64,000 nt of DNA from Olsenella profusa F0195 (GCF_000468755.1 NZ_AWEZ01000043.1:62001-126000); one strand, 5' to 3'. Counted from the stretch's first letter, positions 1 through 10,449 are shown. The notes: generated by a model from the sequence alone, not told the origin. Numbers and translations: made by a program.

Positions 1-961
1 GCCGCGCCTGGCCACGTCCCTCGATCTGGTCGATGAGGATCTGTGCCGCGCGCTCGCCCATCGTCTGGGTGGGCTGCACGAGCGTGGTGAGCGTCGGGAC
101 GCTGTAGAGCGAGACCTCGAGGCCATCGATGGCCACGAGCGACACGTCTTCGGGAACGCGGCGCCCAGCCTCGGCCAGGGCCTTCATCGAGGCCAGGGCC
201 ATGGCGTCGGATATGGCAAAGATGGCCGTCACATCGCGGCGACGGCCCACAAGGCCGGCCGTCGCCTCGTAGGCGGAGGCCATGGAGAAGCTCCCCGTCT
301 CGAGCACGAGTCCCTCGTCCAGTGGGACCTTGGCCTTCCCCAAGGCGCTCCTGAAGCCCTTGTAGCGCAGCTCGCTGATGGACTGGTCGTCCGTGGCCGG
401 CGTCAGCAGGGCTATCGTACGATGACCCGTATCCAGCAGCAGCTGCGTGGCGCGCTCGGCCTCCGCCACGTCATCGATGGATACGGACGAGTAGGTGCCG
501 CGGTCGAGGCTCCCGAAACAGTTGGTGAAGGTGCAGCAGGCAAAGGGCACGCCGATGACGGCCCCCGTCGACGCGTCGTAGTCGAAGTGGCCGCCCAGCA
601 GGATGACGCCCTTGAGACGCTTTGACTTGACGAGCGCGGCTGCCTGCCCCACCTCGTCGGCGTCGTCGGACAGCTGGCACATGACCATGGTATAGCCGGC
701 GAGCTCGCACACCTCCTCGATGGCACGAACGATAGGCACGTAGAAGGGGTTGTCGGCACCGCGGACGACGACGCCGATGGAATCCCCCTGAGGGTGCACG
801 AGATCCTGGGCGGCCTTGTTGGGCACGTAGCTGAGTTCGTTGATGGCAACATGCACCCTCCTGCGCACCCGCTCGCTCACGTCGGGGTGATCGTTGATGA
901 CACGTGACACCGTGCTCACGGACACGCCGCACTGCTGCGCGACATCCCTGATGGTCACCAT
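1..961 (-). CDS. LacI-family transcriptional regulator (3' end outside window)
   Basis: Sugar-responsive DNA-binding repressor. The first 60 residues form a LacI helix-turn-helix beginning MVTIRDVAQQCGVSVSTVSR, followed by the hinge and a periplasmic-binding-protein-like effector domain (VPNKAAQDL, GVVVRGADNPFYVPIVRAIE, then ISDAMALASMKALAEAGRRVPEDVSLVAIDG). About 320 codons are visible and the protein runs on past the window edge, so its C-terminus is missing. The ATG at 961 is chosen because the HTH starts directly after it. It is divergent from a GH13 amylase, with a LacI-type double operator in between, so it probably represses the amylase and itself. The shared operator pattern at sucrose phosphorylase suggests a wider regulon (inference). 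The inducer cannot be read from the sequence. Confidence 0.93.
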   Translation of the reverse strand, partial: MVTIRDVAQQCGVSVSTVSRVINDHPDVSERVRRRVHVAINELSYVPNKAAQDLVHPQGDSIGVVVRGADNPFYVPIVRAIEEVCELAGYTMVMCQLSDDADEVGQAAALVKSKRLKGVILLGGHFDYDASTGAVIGVPFACCTFTNCFGSLDRGTYSSVSIDDVAEAERATQLLLDTGHRTIALLTPATDDQSISELRYKGFRSALGKAKVPLDEGLVLETGSFSMASAYEATAGLVGRRRDVTAIFAISDAMALASMKALAEAGRRVPEDVSLVAIDGLEVSLYSVPTLTTLVQPTQTMGERAAQILIDQIEGRGQAR

Positions 962-1095
962 GCCTGTCACCCCTTTCGCCTCGACGCCATGCGTGGGGCC
1001 GTATGCGGACACGCACATAGGGCACATCCCTATCATAGGGCATGGAGCCGCATGGCGCGACGACGCGGCCAACACGGGCCATCCCCCAACGTCTC

Positions 1096-1123
1096 CTGGA
1101 AACGTTACTGGTAACGTTTCCAG
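1096..1123. promoter_or_regulatory. Double LacI-type operator in the LacI/amylase intergenic region
   Basis: A near-perfect 28-bp inverted repeat: arms CTGGAAACGTTAC and GTAACGTTTCCAG separated by TG. It can also be read as two overlapping CG-centred LacI half-site pairs, each with an AACGTT core, at 1101-1106 and 1113-1118, so their centres are 12 bp apart. The right-hand unit, TGGTAACGTTTCCA, fits the general LacI/GalR operator shape. It lies 135 bp upstream of the regulator start and about 190 bp upstream of the amylase ATG. The remaining 962-1314 DNA holds no other gene that I can support. Confidence 0.75.
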
Positions 1124-1314
1124 TCCGTAGTTCGCATTTTACGGAGTTCACTTCGGTGTCACGCCAGGATGAGCGCTCGCTCCGTCGAGCGTCACGATTT
1201 CGCCGTCAGACGGTAGTGACGGGAGCGGATGACGCGCTCGTGAGGGCCATCTGGGGCAAGGCCGGAGTAAGCTTGTTGGCACCTACGTTCCTAACCCCCA
1301 CGAAACGGACGCCC

Positions 1315-2601
<1,287 letters not shown>

Positions 2602-2702
2602 GGAAGGCGCAACGACCCACGTCCCGTCCCACGGGATGCCGTTCATGCCGTGGGTGCATGGCGGAACCCGCGCGCCAAGCACCCCGCATGCCACGAGCCA
2701 TG

Positions 2703-3953
2703 CTACGAGAGCGCGGCCACCGCAGCCTTGAGCTCGTCCGTTCGGTTGACGGCCTCCCAGGTGAAGTCGGGATCGGTGCGGCCGAAGTGGCCATAGGCAG
2801 CCGTCTTCCCATAGATGGGGCGGCACAGCCTGAGGTCGCGGATGATGGCGCCGGGACGCAGGTCGAAGACCTCGCTCACGGCTCTGTCGAGCACGGAGTC
2901 ATCGACCGTCGCGGTGCCGAGGCTGTCCACCATGATGGAGAGCGGCTGGCTGATGCCGATGGCATAGGCGAGCTCCACCTCGCACTTGCGGGCAAGGCCT
3001 GCGGCGACGATGTTCTTGGCAACCCAACGGGCCGCATAGGCGGCGGAGCGGTCGACCTTGGTGGGATCCTTGCCCGAGAAGGCACCGCCGCCGTGACGGC
3101 CCATGCCACCGTAGGTGTCGACGACGATCTTGCGGCCGGTGAGACCGGTGTCACCCATGGGACCGCCGACGACGAAGCGCCCGGTGGGGTTCACGTAGAT
3201 GGCGGCGTCCTCCCAGGCGATGCCGACCCCATCCAAGATGGGCCGGATGACATGCGCGATGATGTCCTCGCGGATCTGGCCCAGCTCCACATCGGCGGCA
3301 TGCTGCGTGGAGACCACGATGGCCATGACCTCCTTGGGACGGTCGTGCTCGTAGCGCACCGTCACCTGGGTCTTGCCGTCGGGGCGCAGGTAGGAGAGCG
3401 AGCCGTTCTTGCGCACCTCGGCCAGGCGCTGGGCCAGGCGCTGCGCGAGGTAGATGGGCATGGGCATGAGCACGTCGGTCTCGTCGGTGGCATAGCCGAA
3501 CATCATCCCCTGATCCCCGGCACCGATCCTGTCGATGGCGTCCTCGTCGTCCGCACGCGCGAACGTGCCATCCACGCCCTGCGCGATGTCGGGAGACTGC
3601 TCGTGGATCATGTTGATGACGCCGCAGGTGTCGCAGTCGAAGCCGTACTTGGCGCGGTCGTAGCCAATGCGGCGCAGCGTCTCGCGGACGACCTGCTGCA
3701 CGTCCACGTAGGCCTGGGTACGCACCTCGCCCATCACGGCGATGGTGCCCGTGGTCGTGAAGGTCTCCACGGCGCAGCGCACGTCATCGAGGCGAGCGGG
3801 AATGCCCGTGGGGGAGACGTACCCCCTCTTCTCCAGCCGCGCCTCCTTCTCGAGGATGGCATCGAGCACGGCATCCGATATCTGGTCGCAGATCTTGTCG
3901 GGATGGCCCTCGGTAACGGATTCCGAGGTAAAGAGGTAGTTCTGGTGTGCCAT
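2703..3953 (-). CDS. metK: S-adenosylmethionine synthetase
   Basis: Makes S-adenosylmethionine from methionine and ATP in the cytosol. At 416 aa it is slightly longer than the usual 380-400. Family signatures are clear: the N-terminus [20 protein letters not shown], the ATP-binding [12 protein letters not shown], and the P-loop-like [19 protein letters not shown]. The ATG at 3953 is chosen because homology starts there and GGAAGGGAA lies seven bases upstream; 43 extra in-frame codons upstream are the untranslated leader. That leader contains a SAM riboswitch, so expression should fall when SAM is abundant. Transcribed as a single gene, tail to tail with the amylase. Confidence 0.98.
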   Translation of the reverse strand: MAHQNYLFTSESVTEGHPDKICDQISDAVLDAILEKEARLEKRGYVSPTGIPARLDDVRCAVETFTTTGTIAVMGEVRTQAYVDVQQVVRETLRRIGYDRAKYGFDCDTCGVINMIHEQSPDIAQGVDGTFARADDEDAIDRIGAGDQGMMFGYATDETDVLMPMPIYLAQRLAQRLAEVRKNGSLSYLRPDGKTQVTVRYEHDRPKEVMAIVVSTQHAADVELGQIREDIIAHVIRPILDGVGIAWEDAAIYVNPTGRFVVGGPMGDTGLTGRKIVVDTYGGMGRHGGGAFSGKDPTKVDRSAAYAARWVAKNIVAAGLARKCEVELAYAIGISQPLSIMVDSLGTATVDDSVLDRAVSEVFDLRPGAIIRDLRLCRPIYGKTAAYGHFGRTDPDFTWEAVNRTDELKAAVAALS

Positions 3954-4035
3954 GAACGTTCCCTTCCGGCGCGACGCGCCTCTTGGGGGCAGAGCCCCAC
4001 CTATATGAGGGGATACCGTGTCACTGGCACCGCTC

Positions 4036-4165
4036 CCCCGTCTTCCAGCGCACGCCCGTGCGCTGCCGAGATGTGGCACCATGCGGATGCTGGTTGCCGG
4101 AGCGTCAACGGGCTCGGTCCCTCGGCTCTATGCGCTGCACCAGGGCATGCGCCTCTCGACGAGCA
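4036..4165 (-). promoter_or_regulatory. SAM riboswitch (SAM-I/IV clan) in the metK leader
   Basis: Read on the minus strand, the leader carries the conserved core in order: GAGGGACCGAGCCC (complement of 4111-4124), TTGACGCTCCGGCAACC (complement of 4092-4108), GGTGCC (4075-4080), then a P4 hairpin with arms CAGCGCAC and GTGCGCTG (4046-4065), followed by GAAGAC. This is the order of P2, J3/4 and P4 in SAM-I aptamers. P1 is only weakly recognised (CGTC near 4159 with GACG near 4038). It ends about 80 bp before the metK start, leaving room for an expression platform. The exact subclass (SAM-I or SAM-IV) is not decided. Confidence 0.85.
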
Positions 4166-4272
4166 GGGCTAAGCCTACGGCAACCTGCCTGTCCTTGTAA
4201 ATAGGCAGGAGCAAGAATTTCGAACCTTGGTCAAAGGCAGGAAGTCGCACGCGCCGCCCAGGACAGGGCTGC

Positions 4273-5010
4273 CTATCTGACGCCGATGCCTTCCATGAGC
4301 TGCCGAAAGAGCGTCGTTCCCAGGCTCTCGGAGCCCGCAGCACGGCCCTCCCGCAACGAGGCACTGATGGTCGCGAAGCTCATGCATCCGCAGAGCATGC
4401 TGGCAGCAAGCTCGCTGTCCACGCTCTCGCTGATGAGACCCTCGCGCTTGCCGCGCTCGACCTGGTCGCAGATGATGGACGTCAGGCCCCCGAAGCGCTC
4501 CTCGATCTGAGGCAGCATGTTGTCACGCGCCTGCAGCAGCTCGCGGATGACCGCGAGCACGAGCGTGCCCTCCCCGATGAGGGACTGCTCGAACGCATCG
4601 CACATGTCGCAGAGGGCATCGCACGCACTCTCTGCACCATCCCCCACCTCGCGCAGACGCTGCGAGAAGTCCTCGAGCGCCTGCGAGAACACGGCCTCCA
4701 CGAGGTCATCCCTGTTGCGGAAGTAATAGTACAGGGCACCCTTGGACATGTGGCACATCTCGGAGATCTCGCTCATCTGGAAGTTGGTGCCCACCCGCCG
4801 CATGATCAGCTTCGAGGCGGCCTTGATGATGCGCTCGCGCGTGGCGGCGCTCTTCTTGGTCTTTGACGAAAAGCGCGGGCTATGGTGCTTGCCGATGCTC
4901 TCGATGTGCCTCTCGATTGCCTGGTGCGTGGCCTCTCGGACGTCGTGCACCCCATCGAGCAGGGTGCCACCGGTGGCGTCCAAGAGGAGGTTCTGTGACA
5001 GGGAACTCAT
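4273..5010 (-). CDS. TetR/AcrR-family transcriptional regulator
   Basis: A 245-aa repressor-type regulator. The TetR helix-turn-helix lies at about residues 55-100 (TRERIIKAASKLIMRR, then FQMSEISEMCHMSKGALYYY), preceded by an unusually long 50-residue N-terminal extension, and followed by an all-helical ligand domain. It is the third gene of an apparent operon with the ABC ATPase and the YhgE-type membrane protein, starting 30 bp after the membrane gene's stop. Self-contained control of this membrane system is therefore likely (inference), possibly through the palindrome upstream of the ATPase gene. The ATG at 5010 follows a G-rich ribosome site; internal starts closer to the HTH cannot be excluded. 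Confidence 0.9.
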   Translation of the reverse strand: MSSLSQNLLLDATGGTLLDGVHDVREATHQAIERHIESIGKHHSPRFSSKTKKSAATRERIIKAASKLIMRRVGTNFQMSEISEMCHMSKGALYYYFRNRDDLVEAVFSQALEDFSQRLREVGDGAESACDALCDMCDAFEQSLIGEGTLVLAVIRELLQARDNMLPQIEERFGGLTSIICDQVERGKREGLISESVDSELAASMLCGCMSFATISASLREGRAAGSESLGTTLFRQLMEGIGVR

Positions 5011-5040
5011 ACCGCAACCCCCTCGCGTAGCCTCGTCGTC

Positions 5041-7929
5041 CTACAGATCAACCAGCGGGTGCAGGTCGTTCATGGTCACGAGACGGCGACGGCGCGCCGC
5101 AAGGCAGGTGATGAGGAACGATATGCCACCAAACAGTAACAGGATAGCCACATCCCCCGTCACAAGGGAGAGGTCAATGCCGCGAGTAGCGATTCTGAGC
5201 GCGTGAACGACGTATGTCATGGGCATGTAGGGACTGATCGCCTGGAAGACGGAGGGCTCCGTCTGGATGGGGAACGTTCCTGCCGCGCTCGTAAGCTGCA
5301 GCATGAGCAGGATGACGGCGACGAACTTTCCGGGGAAGCCCAGAACGGCCGTGATCATCTGAATCATCGCGCAGAACACGGCGCTCGCAAGGATGATGAG
5401 CAGGTAGAAGGCGGCGACGTGGATGATGTCAAGCTGGAGCGGGAACTGAACGACGAGGCCGAGGATGATGGATTGGATGATGCCCACGATGAGCCAGGGC
5501 ACGAGGCCCGAGAACGCGGCGACGACGGGGTTGGCGCCCGAGCAGATGAGCCTGCGATTGAGCGGCTTCAGGATGAACGTCATCACGAGGGCGCCGACCC
5601 AGAGCCCCAAGGCAATGAAGTAGGGGGCGAAGCCCGTGCCGTAGTTGGCGACCGTGGTGTAGTTGTCGGTGGCAAGGGCCACCGGCTGGCTCATCATGCT
5701 GGCCCGCTCGTCAGCGTGGGCCGTCTGGTCGGCCACCGTGGCCGCACCACTCTCCAGGCCGTCGGCAAGGGTCTTGGATCCGTCATATGCCGTGTCGGTC
5801 GCCCCTGCGAGCGTGGTTGCGCCATCGGAGAGTGCCGCGGCACCCTTCGCGAGAGAGGTAGCGCCATCCGCCGCCGTGCCCAGCCCACTCGTGAGCGTGG
5901 CGGAGCCCCGGGACAGCAGGCCAAGGCCGTCGGCGAGGGTGTGGGCGCCCGGGCGAGCGGAGCCCAGGCCCGCGGCGAGCGTGTTCGAGCCCCTGTTCAG
6001 CAGGCCCAATGCCTCGGCGAGGGTGGTCGCGCCCCCTTTCGCGGACTGCGCGCCATCGGAGAGCTGGCGCGCGCCCATCGAGAGCTCCTCCGCCCCACCC
6101 ACGGCGGCCCTCATGTTGTTGTCCACCTGCGTGGCCCCCTGCGAGAGACGTACGATGCCACCGTAGATGGTGGGTGCGCCCGTGCCGTCGGTGGCCTGGG
6201 TAAGCTGCTGGGTCACCGTGGTGGCACCCTTGGCCACCTCCTGTGCGCCATCGGTCAGCTTCTTGAGGTCGTCCTTCTTGTCCGAAAGGCCACTGACGAG
6301 CTTCTGTGCACCGGAAATGGCCTGCTTCGAGCTTTTGAGCAGCTTGCTCGCACCGTCAACCAGCGACGTGGAGCTCTGCTGGATGCCTTCGAGGTCCTTC
6401 TTGAGGCTTTCGAGATCTTGGCTCAGGGAGGATGAGCTCAACGCCTTCATCTTGTCCCCCGCGGACCGCACGGACGCCGCGGACCTCTTTGCACTGTCCG
6501 ACGCGCTGGCGGCACTCTTCTGGGCACTCTGGAGCGCCTGATACTCCGTGGCGGTGATGGTGTAGGTGTTCGTGCCGTCCTTGCTCTGCTGAGGTGAGAT
6601 CTGCGACAGGGCCTGGGCGGCCGCGCCGGCGGACTTCGCGGCATCTCCGGCCTGCGTGCCCGCGCTGCTCAGGTCGCTCGAGGCACCAGCCATGCCCTTG
6701 GTGAGCGCGGCGGCATCGTCGTGGGCCGCCTGCGCATGGCTCTGGAGGGACTTCCCCGATTGCGTGAGGGACTTCCCCGGCCCCTCCTCGAGCTCCCCCA
6801 TCTGATGCTGCAGGTCGGTGGTGGTACTGTCGAGGCTGCTGACCTGATCCTGGAGGCCACCGAGGGTGTCCGAGAGCTCGCTCACGCCATCAGACACCTG
6901 CTGGGCACCGGGCCCAAGCTTGGAGATGGTGTCGCGCTGGGCCATGAGCTGCGCCTGCAGCGCCTGGGCGCCCTGAGCCACCTGTCCGGTGCCCTGTCTC
7001 TGCAGCAGGCTCAGCTTGCTCGCAAGCTCCTTGGAGCCCTGAAATTCGCGACCCAGGCCGTCCATGAGCGTGGTCATGCCACCGGAGAGCTGGGTGGCGC
7101 CATTCGCTGCCGCTGCAGTGCCGCTGGCAAGCGTCTGCGCGCCGGCGGCCGCGGCATCCGTACCGTCCGCAAGGGCACGGGCGCCTTGGGCGGCGGTGTT
7201 CAAGTTGGTCGTTATCCTCTGGGAGCCGGCCTGGGCGGAGCCCACGCCGGCGGCAAGCGCACTCGCACCGTCCCGTGCCGTGCCCGCGCCCTGGGCGAGC
7301 GTGGCGGCACCATCAGAGATTTGGCCCAGCCCGTCCTCGAGGTCGAAGGCCCCATCCGCCGCACGACGGATATCGCGGCCCGACGCGTTGATCTTGTCGA
7401 ATATCTGCACGTAGTAGTTGTCACCCACGGCATAGTTGGTCTGGGCCGTCACCTCGCGAAACACCGACTTGCCCAGGATGGACGAGAGGTAGTTGTTGGC
7501 TTCGTTCGCCACGAACACGAGCTTGGCCTGCGTGGGCTCGCTGCCGTCCGCCGAGGCGATGTTCTGCGAGAAGTCCTGGGGGATGACCACCTTGAGGTAG
7601 TAGGTGCCATCCTCGATGCCGCGCTGTGCCGTGCCGTCATCCACGAAGCTGTAGTCGAGCGACTTGCTGTCACGCAGGCGGGCCACCAGGTCCTCCCCTG
7701 CATGGATGGTGCTGCCATCCGAGAGCGTGGCGCCTTGGTCCTCGTTGACGACGGCCACGGGCAGCGTGTCGAGCTTGCCATAGGGATCGTAGAACGCCAT
7801 GAGATAGAGCACGCCATAGACCAGCGGGATGATGGCGATGGCAGCCATGGCCAGCTTCATGCCAACGTTGGCGCGGGCGGAGTGGAAGTCGAGGAGGGAG
7901 AAGCGCAGTCCCCTGAATGGGTTTTCCAT
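5041..7929 (-). CDS. YhgE/Pip-type membrane protein with long coiled-coil repeat domain
   Basis: A 962-aa envelope protein of the YhgE/phage-infection-protein family. One transmembrane segment lies at about residues 24-46, followed by the family signature LPVAVVNEDQGA. A very long extracytoplasmic region is rich in Gly-Ala-Leu-Ser/Thr repeats of the type GATTLAxGLxxAxxGA (about residues 200-285 and 600-730), with a helical stretch between. Five or six membrane spans fill the last 200 residues. The repeats resemble the ESX-1-associated EsaA/YhgE stalks, and the C-terminus resembles ABC-2 type permeases. AAGGAGG sits at the right distance before the ATG at 7929 and overlaps the end of the ATPase gene, so the two are translationally coupled. 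The substrate or partner is unknown. Confidence 0.9.
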   Translation of the reverse strand: MENPFRGLRFSLLDFHSARANVGMKLAMAAIAIIPLVYGVLYLMAFYDPYGKLDTLPVAVVNEDQGATLSDGSTIHAGEDLVARLRDSKSLDYSFVDDGTAQRGIEDGTYYLKVVIPQDFSQNIASADGSEPTQAKLVFVANEANNYLSSILGKSVFREVTAQTNYAVGDNYYVQIFDKINASGRDIRRAADGAFDLEDGLGQISDGAATLAQGAGTARDGASALAAGVGSAQAGSQRITTNLNTAAQGARALADGTDAAAAGAQTLASGTAAAANGATQLSGGMTTLMDGLGREFQGSKELASKLSLLQRQGTGQVAQGAQALQAQLMAQRDTISKLGPGAQQVSDGVSELSDTLGGLQDQVSSLDSTTTDLQHQMGELEEGPGKSLTQSGKSLQSHAQAAHDDAAALTKGMAGASSDLSSAGTQAGDAAKSAGAAAQALSQISPQQSKDGTNTYTITATEYQALQSAQKSAASASDSAKRSAASVRSAGDKMKALSSSSLSQDLESLKKDLEGIQQSSTSLVDGASKLLKSSKQAISGAQKLVSGLSDKKDDLKKLTDGAQEVAKGATTVTQQLTQATDGTGAPTIYGGIVRLSQGATQVDNNMRAAVGGAEELSMGARQLSDGAQSAKGGATTLAEALGLLNRGSNTLAAGLGSARPGAHTLADGLGLLSRGSATLTSGLGTAADGATSLAKGAAALSDGATTLAGATDTAYDGSKTLADGLESGAATVADQTAHADERASMMSQPVALATDNYTTVANYGTGFAPYFIALGLWVGALVMTFILKPLNRRLICSGANPVVAAFSGLVPWLIVGIIQSIILGLVVQFPLQLDIIHVAAFYLLIILASAVFCAMIQMITAVLGFPGKFVAVILLMLQLTSAAGTFPIQTEPSVFQAISPYMPMTYVVHALRIATRGIDLSLVTGDVAILLLFGGISFLITCLAARRRRLVTMNDLHPLVDL

Positions 7930-7930
7930 G

Positions 7931-8674
7931 TTAGGCAACCTCCTTGTCGTGCTTGCGCGCCCAGGCGGCCGCCTGGGCGCGGGCATCGTCGTTGATGCAC
8001 GTCGCGCCGTCGAAGAGGACGGCGAGGTCGTAATCGGTCACACCGCAGCAGATGGTGGTACCCATCGTGTGGGCAATGCCGCGCAGCTCGCCGATGAGCT
8101 TGTGCGACTGGTGCTCCGTGAGCGAGGATTCGATGTCATCGACCACCAGGAGACGCGGGTCGTGGGCCATGCCCAGCGCGATGCCCAGCCGGTCGAAGGT
8201 GTAGCGATCGAGCTCCTCGATGCTGGTGTCGGCCACGTCGGCGAGGTCCCAGGCCTCCAGGAACGCCTGCGTCGCCGCGTGACCGGAGCGCTTGCCCGCA
8301 AGTCCCAGCTCCGCAGAGGCCACCACATGCACGCGCAGAACCATCTCCACGTCGTTGACGTTCTCGAAGAAGCCCAGGCTTGCAAAGGGTCGCACGTGCG
8401 ACAGCCCGACGAGCGTGTCCGCCGTGACGCCACCCACCGTGAGCGTGCCACGAGTGGGTCGCATGCGCCCTGCGAGCGTGAGCAGAAGCTCGGTCTTGCC
8501 GCTGTTGTCGGCGGCGCACACGGCATGTGCCGTACCGGCGGCAACGTCGATGTCAACGTTCTCGTACGACTTCACGCGCGCACTCAGCTGCGACAGCCCC
8601 CGTGCCCGAATGAAGGGCCTTGCAGCCAAAGCCCCTTGTGGTCTTCTGGCTTCCACGTTCTCCTCCTCGTACAT
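7931..8674 (-). CDS. Degenerate ABC-type ATP-binding protein, partner of YhgE-type protein
   Basis: A 247-aa protein with the ABC ATPase fold but eroded motifs. The Walker A region reads AADNSGKTELL: the GKT is kept but the leading Gly is lost. The LSGGQ signature is replaced by LDRYTF in the alpha-helical part, Walker B is LLVVDDIES with Asp in place of the catalytic Glu, and there is no switch His in the expected place (GTTICCGVTDYD). It can plausibly bind nucleotide, but efficient hydrolysis is doubtful (inference). It is first in the operon with the YhgE-type protein and TetR. GGAGGGG lies upstream of the ATG at 8674. Its stop codon falls inside the ribosome site of the next gene. Confidence 0.85.
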   Translation of the reverse strand: MYEEENVEARRPQGALAARPFIRARGLSQLSARVKSYENVDIDVAAGTAHAVCAADNSGKTELLLTLAGRMRPTRGTLTVGGVTADTLVGLSHVRPFASLGFFENVNDVEMVLRVHVVASAELGLAGKRSGHAATQAFLEAWDLADVADTSIEELDRYTFDRLGIALGMAHDPRLLVVDDIESSLTEHQSHKLIGELRGIAHTMGTTICCGVTDYDLAVLFDGATCINDDARAQAAAWARKHDKEVA

Positions 8675-8737
8675 GCGAGCCCCTCCGCCTTCACAGGGGC
8701 TCCGCGACGGTATCGTGACGAATGCCCAAGAATTTTA

Positions 8738-8768
8738 AATCGAAGTCGAAAATTTTTCAACGTCGATT
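8738..8768. promoter_or_regulatory. 31-bp imperfect palindrome between ABC/YhgE/TetR operon and gltX
   Basis: An A+T-rich inverted repeat with 13 of 15 base pairs matching around a central T. It starts AATCGAAGTCGAAAA and ends TTTTCAACGTCGATT. It is 63 bp upstream of the ATPase start codon and about 70 bp upstream of the probable gltX -10 (TATACT at 8839-8844). Size and symmetry suit a TetR-family operator, and the operon encodes a TetR protein, so autoregulation is the simplest reading. Confidence 0.6.
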
Positions 8769-8878
8769 CAAAAAAAGACAGAGGGGAACACGCGACAATC
8801 CCCAACGCAGCTCGTGCCCTCTCGTCAAGGGAGCAAGCTATACTCAAGTGATTTGCAATCTCGGCGAGAGGCATTGTC

Positions 8879-10369
8879 TTGAGCGACCAGAACACTCCCG
8901 TGCGCGTGCGCTTCGCACCCTCCCCCACCGGCAAGCTGCACGTAGGCGGCGCACGGACGGCCATATACAACTGGGCCTTCGCCCGTGCCAACCACGGTAC
9001 CTTCATCCTGCGTATCGACGATACCGACCCCACCCGCTCCACCGAGGAGAACACGCAGGTGATCCTGCGCGCCATGCGCTGGCTGGGGCTGGACTGGGAC
9101 GAGGGGCCCGCGGTAGGAGGCGACTATGGCCCCTACTGGCAGACGCAGCGCCTCGCCCTCTATCACGAGGCAGCCGAGCGTCTGGTGGCAAAAGACAGGG
9201 CCTATTACTGCTTCTGCACGCCCGAGAGGCTCGCCGCGGACCGGAAGACGGCCGAGGAGCGCCATGATCCCTTCCAGGGGTACCAGCGCACCTGCCGCTC
9301 CATCGATCCCGTCGAGGCACGGCGTCGCGTGGATGCCGGTGAGCCGCACACCATCCGCATCAAGGTGCCCGAGGATCGTGGTGACGTGGCCATCCATGAC
9401 GCCGTGCACGGCACCGTGACCTTCAATGCCCGTGAGCTGGACGACTTCATCATCGTGCGCACCGACGGCACGCCCACCTACAACTTCACGACCGTGGTCG
9501 ATGACACCCTGATGAGGATCACCCACGTCATCCGCGGCGATGACCACCTCTCCAACACGCCGCGCCAGGTGATGGTCTATGAGGCGCTCGGAGCCCCCAC
9601 GCCCGCGTTCGCACACATCTCCATGATCCTGGGGCCTGATGGCAAGAAGCTCTCCAAGCGCCATGGGGCCACCTCCGTGGAGGAGTACCGCGACCGCGGC
9701 TATGATGCCGACGCGCTGGTGAACTACCTGGCCCTTCTGGGATGGGCGCCCGACGGCGAGACCACCATCGTGCCGCGCGACATGCTCGCCCGCGAGTTCT
9801 CCCTGGAGCATGTGTCCAAGAACCCCGCCACCTTCGACTTCAAGAAGCTCGACTGGATCCAGCAGCAGTACGTGCAGGCCATGAGCGACGAGGAATTCGT
9901 GTTCCAGCTGCTCATGCCCGAGCTCGTGGGGGCCGGCCTGGAGCGCGAGGCGGATCCGGCGCATCCCAAGGCCTGGTACCTGCTGCTCGCCAGCATCCTC
10001 AAGCCCCGCACCACCCTCGCGCCCGACGTGGTGGAGAAGTCCCGCTTCCTCTACGAGGGCGAGGACGTGACGTTCGACGAGAAGTCCGTGAGCAGGAACC
10101 TCTCCAGGGACGGAGCGCACGCCGCCCTCGAGGCCGCGCGTGAGGCGCTCCTTGACGTTGCGGCGGACGGCTGGCACGCCGCCGCCATCGACGCCGCCCT
10201 GGAGCCGCTGCCCGAGCGCCTGGGCACCACCAAGCGTAAGTTCTACGGGGCCGTGCGCGTCGCCGTCTGCGGCAACCAGGTGTCGCCACCCCTTGGCGAG
10301 TCGCTGGAGCTTTTGGGCCGCGGCCTTGCGCTCGCGCGCCTGGAGAAGGCGCTGCCGCTCGCACGCTAG
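8879..10369 (+). CDS. gltX: Glutamyl-tRNA synthetase
   Basis: Charges tRNA-Glu with glutamate. A 496-aa class I synthetase with the HIGH-type motif PSPTGKLHVGG at residues 13-23 and KMSKS-type KKLSKRHGA near residue 257, then a helical anticodon-binding C-terminus. No glnS is seen here, and two tRNA-Glu genes plus a tRNA-Gln gene lie 1.8 kb downstream. A non-discriminating enzyme that also charges tRNA-Gln (corrected by GatCAB) is possible but cannot be shown from this window. The start is a TTG preceded by a weak GGCGAGAGG; no better-placed ATG exists. A TATACT -10 lies at 8839-8844. Confidence 0.97.
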   Translation: MSDQNTPVRVRFAPSPTGKLHVGGARTAIYNWAFARANHGTFILRIDDTDPTRSTEENTQVILRAMRWLGLDWDEGPAVGGDYGPYWQTQRLALYHEAAERLVAKDRAYYCFCTPERLAADRKTAEERHDPFQGYQRTCRSIDPVEARRRVDAGEPHTIRIKVPEDRGDVAIHDAVHGTVTFNARELDDFIIVRTDGTPTYNFTTVVDDTLMRITHVIRGDDHLSNTPRQVMVYEALGAPTPAFAHISMILGPDGKKLSKRHGATSVEEYRDRGYDADALVNYLALLGWAPDGETTIVPRDMLAREFSLEHVSKNPATFDFKKLDWIQQQYVQAMSDEEFVFQLLMPELVGAGLEREADPAHPKAWYLLLASILKPRTTLAPDVVEKSRFLYEGEDVTFDEKSVSRNLSRDGAHAALEAAREALLDVAADGWHAAAIDAALEPLPERLGTTKRKFYGAVRVAVCGNQVSPPLGESLELLGRGLALARLEKALPLAR

Positions 10370-10449
10370 GGAACGGTGGACGCGGCGGACGGGCGCCGAC
10401 TGGCGAGCGGCCTAGGCCCACTGTTCTCTCTGCACCAGGCGTGCCTGAC

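Noticed and set aside
2658-4172. 504-codon plus-strand frame opposite metK
   Set aside because: metK is unmistakable on the minus strand and the opposite frame is His/Asp/Gly-biased, as expected of a shadow.
5203-6435. Long plus-strand open frames opposite the YhgE gene (for example 410 codons)
   Set aside because: Antisense shadows of the repeat-rich GC-biased gene; compositions are skewed and there is no ribosome site or homology.
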